From: an uncultured Alphaproteobacteria bacterium
Lineage (GTDB): Bacteria; Pseudomonadota; Alphaproteobacteria; HIMB59; GCA-002718135
DNA: 64,000 nt
Direction of reading: 5' to 3'
Assembly (NCBI GenBank): GCA_902522865.1
Contig: CABYXC010000007.1
Coordinates: 1 to 64,000, forward strand
Every line of letters starts with the position of its first letter. Position 1 is the stretch's first letter. Below, in pieces: positions 61,834 through 64,000 of the stretch. The notes beneath the pieces were generated by a model. It made no database searches. It was given only the letters and a program-made list of their open reading frames with translations, and was not told the origin of the DNA. The position numbers were made by a program, and so were the translations under genes.

Positions 61834-62666
61834 TTATTTTTCTCAAGATTGCTTTTACAAAAATCTGTATCTGAACATATAAAATTTTTCTTTCCCTCAT
61901 TATTGATAATTATTTCATCTAGGTAACTCTTCGTTGAACCACATATTGAACAACATTCATCCCATGTTTGTATTTCAAAGGGATGATCATCAAAATCAAG
62001 ACTTTTAACTTTAGTGTAAGGTGGAATTGCGTAAATTCTTTTTTCTCTTCCTGCGCCAAATAATTGCAACGCTTCCATATTATTCATTTTGGGATTATCA
62101 AATTTAGGTATTGGTGTTGGATCAGTAATATATCTGTTATTTGTTTCTACTGGATAAGCCCAAGTTTTTATTACTGAGCCAAATTGAGAAATTTCTTCGT
62201 ATAATTTTACATGCATTAATGCATATTCTTTATACGCATGGAGTTTTCTAGTTTCTTTTTCTTTAGGCTCTAATTTCCTTAGTGGTTCTGGTTGAGGAAC
62301 TTGATAAACAATGATTTGATCTTTATTTAATGTTGTTTCAGGAATTCGATGTCTAGTTTGTATCAAGGATGCTTCTGCAGTTCTATCTGTAGTCATGATA
62401 TTGCATACACGTTTAAAAAAATTTTTAATAGAAACAGCATTAGTAGTATCATCAGCACCCTGATCAATTACTTTTAGAATATCTTGCTTACCAATTATAG
62501 AAGCTGTAACCTGGATACCTCCTGTTCCCCATCCATATGCTAATGGCATTTCTCTTCCTCCAAATGGACATTGATAGCCTGGAATGCAAACAGCTTTTAG
62601 AATTTTTCTCCTTATCATTCTTTTAGTTGCTTCATCCAAATACGCAAAATTAAAACCAGTTTTCAT
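61830..62666 (-). CDS. phnJ: C-P lyase radical-SAM subunit PhnJ
   Basis: A 278-residue PhnJ, the enzyme that breaks the carbon-phosphorus bond. Cluster and catalytic cysteines keep the known spacing: C239, C242, C264 and C270 (E. coli 241, 244, 266, 272). Other marks are PGYQCPFGGREMPLAYGWGTGG and KSLDFDDHPFE. It overlaps phnI and phnK by 4 bases each, a tightly coupled set. Confidence 0.96.
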   Translation of the reverse strand: MKTGFNFAYLDEATKRMIRRKILKAVCIPGYQCPFGGREMPLAYGWGTGGIQVTASIIGKQDILKVIDQGADDTTNAVSIKNFFKRVCNIMTTDRTAEASLIQTRHRIPETTLNKDQIIVYQVPQPEPLRKLEPKEKETRKLHAYKEYALMHVKLYEEISQFGSVIKTWAYPVETNNRYITDPTPIPKFDNPKMNNMEALQLFGAGREKRIYAIPPYTKVKSLDFDDHPFEIQTWDECCSICGSTKSYLDEIIINNEGKKNFICSDTDFCKSNLEKNK

Positions 62667-63751
62667 AATTTTTTTCCCTGCAGAATTTCATTTCTAAGTT
62701 TTCGAATAAGGTTTAGTTCTCCTTGAAAGTCAACATAATGAGGAAGTTTTAGATGTGTTACAAATCCTTGTGCCTCAACATTGTCAGCATGATAGAGAAC
62801 AAATTCTTGATCTTGAATTGGGAATTTGATTTCTTCACCGTACCCTTCACTCTTTAATGCTCTATCCACAATAGAAATAGCCATGGATTTTCTTTCATTA
62901 TAGCCAAATGTTAAACCATAACCTCTCGTAAATTGGGGCGGGGTATTTTTATTTCCTGCAAATTGATCTATCATTTGACATTCAGAGATTTCAATTTCGC
63001 CAATACAAATTTCAAAACCTAATTCATCTGGTGAAATAAAAATATCAACAATACCGTATTTAATTTCTCCAACAAAAGGATGAGTTCCTTTACTTCCAAA
63101 TCCCCTAATAGCAGAATAAGATAAACCTAGAAGAAAACCCTCATCACCCCTAGCTAGTATTTGCATCCATTGATCTCTGGATGCAGGAAATTTCATAGGA
63201 TCTCTCGTAACATCAAATGGATTATCATTTAAATTGTTAATTTCCTGCTCTAATAAATTCTCATTATTAAGATAATCAATAACACTAGGAAATTCTTTAT
63301 TTTTAGGTTCTTGGTTATTGATGTTTTCATATGAATTTATCTCATCTTCTTTCATTAGAGAAAAATCTAATAATCTGTGAGAATAATCAAATGTTGGGCC
63401 AAGTATTTGTCCGCCCGGTATATCTTTAAAACTTGCAGATATTCTTCTTTTTATAATAATTTTGCTTGTATCTATAGCAGTTGAGTAAGCATATCTTTCT
63501 AATGTGGTTCTATAAGCTCTCAATAAAAAAATTGCCTCGACCAAATCTCCTTGAGATTGTTTTATTGCTAAAGCAGATAAATCTTTATCATATAATGAAC
63601 CTTCATTAATTACTCTATCAACTGCAAAACTTAGTTGTTCTTTAATTTGATTTATCTCAATACTTTTAGTGCCAGTTTCTTTTCTTTTTTTCTCTAAAAG
63701 TTTCAATGAGCTTTTGATTGCTTTTTCCCCTCCTTTTACTGCTACATACAT
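62663..63751 (-). CDS. phnI: C-P lyase core subunit PhnI
   Basis: A 362-residue PhnI of normal length. It begins MYVAVKGGEKAI, the usual PhnI start, and contains RISASFKDIPGGQILGPTFDYSHRLLDF and GFVTHLKLPHYVDFQGELNL at the end. With PhnG, H and L it transfers the phosphonate to ATP to give the 1-phosphonate nucleoside intermediate. Its ATG overlaps the phnH stop by one base. Confidence 0.96.
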   Translation of the reverse strand: MYVAVKGGEKAIKSSLKLLEKKRKETGTKSIEINQIKEQLSFAVDRVINEGSLYDKDLSALAIKQSQGDLVEAIFLLRAYRTTLERYAYSTAIDTSKIIIKRRISASFKDIPGGQILGPTFDYSHRLLDFSLMKEDEINSYENINNQEPKNKEFPSVIDYLNNENLLEQEINNLNDNPFDVTRDPMKFPASRDQWMQILARGDEGFLLGLSYSAIRGFGSKGTHPFVGEIKYGIVDIFISPDELGFEICIGEIEISECQMIDQFAGNKNTPPQFTRGYGLTFGYNERKSMAISIVDRALKSEGYGEEIKFPIQDQEFVLYHADNVEAQGFVTHLKLPHYVDFQGELNLIRKLRNEILQGKKL

Positions 63752-64000
63752 TATTTTAACACCTTTGATGTTCGTGGCAGACAGAAAAAATCATCTTTAC
63801 ACGTAAGAATTAAGTCGACACCTCTTGGAAAAATAAAATTATTATTTTGCCATTGAGATTGAAAATTTTTAGGTAAATTAGTTGGGGATATTGATTTTGT
63901 TTTTTCAATACCAGGACCTTCAATTATTAATTCTTCACCGTTAATCAGATCTTCAACTTCAATAATTATCGTGGATGAGTTGTCAGGATATTCATCTGAG
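63751..64000 (-). CDS. phnH: C-P lyase subunit PhnH, partial
   Basis: The minus strand from the window edge to a TAA at 63751-63753 encodes the C-terminal 82 residues of PhnH. The end FPRGVDLIL and LPRTSKVLK, and the block LIIEGPGIEKTKSIS, are PhnH signatures. The start lies beyond the window. The stop and the phnI start share one base (TAATG). Confidence 0.93.
   Translation of the reverse strand, partial: SDEYPDNSSTIIIEVEDLINGEELIIEGPGIEKTKSISPTNLPKNFQSQWQNNNFIFPRGVDLILTCKDDFFCLPRTSKVLK

Noticed and set aside
1-64000. tRNA, rRNA, tmRNA or CRISPR array
   Set aside because: I looked for T-loop-like GTTCRA patterns and regularly spaced repeats; the few hits are inside coding genes and no spaced repeat array is present.

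Overview
The window is AT-rich, tightly packed DNA with short intergenic gaps, many head-to-tail or overlapping genes and standard TAA/TAG/TGA stops. Gene content (a DMSP-demethylase-like protein, sugar ABC importers, C-P lyase genes, photolyase-like protein, many small soluble proteins) points to a streamlined marine alphaproteobacterium. An AEGEAN-169/HIMB59-like or SAR11-related lineage is my inference from composition and content; no rRNA or tRNA gene is present to confirm it.

Layout. Positions 1-6673 (minus strand) hold a PhyH oxygenase running off the left edge, an ABC-2 exporter whose permease is broken by a one-base frameshift, an FAD photolyase-like protein, PsiE, a DCC-family protein, and an operon of hydratase, sulfotransferase-like and class IV aminotransferase genes. 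Positions 6792-12002 (plus) hold an MFS transporter, a 3-hydroxyisobutyrate-dehydrogenase-like gene, a 56-residue membrane protein, a DmdA-like protein and a tandem pair of EamA exporters. Positions 12082-32060 form an arabinoside uptake and breakdown region. It has two sugar-binding proteins, two MalF-type permeases, five MalG-type permeases (four in the first cluster) and a single MalK-type ATPase. Three glycoside hydrolases (GH127, GH51, GH2) lack signal peptides. Two dehydrogenases, a LacI regulator and a KDG/KDA-type aldolase-dehydratase complete the set. The inferred scheme is import of short arabinose-containing glycans, cytoplasmic cleavage and non-phosphorylating oxidation of the released pentose.

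Positions 32105-38188 hold a UPF0114 protein and then a compact signalling and ion group: two class III nucleotide cyclases, an MscS channel with a C-terminal cyclic-nucleotide-binding domain, and a voltage-gated-type K+ channel. Positions 38301-44878 hold a pair of related four-helix membrane proteins, a peroxiredoxin-like protein, a tyrosine recombinase with a dif-like inverted repeat just upstream of its start, a Sir2 deacylase, a small helix-turn-helix protein behind a perfect palindrome, a PEBP protein and a TIGR02466-type oxygenase. Positions 44902-55042 hold two MFS transporters around an island of small alpha/beta proteins (ABM, GYD and DUF3303-like, NTF2-like) with strong ribosome-binding sites, plus a large alginate-lyase-like secreted protein. 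Two copies of a roughly 35-bp element lie in this island, one of them just upstream of an orphan plus-strand terminator. Positions 55071-64000 (minus) hold the C-P lyase and phosphonate uptake operon, phnH(partial)-I-J-K-L-M-C-D-E1-E2.

The observations I consider most worth follow-up are the recombinase with its dif-like site, the cyclase/cyclic-nucleotide-gated channel group, the MalG expansion around one ATPase, and the small-protein island with its repeated element and candidate small RNA.
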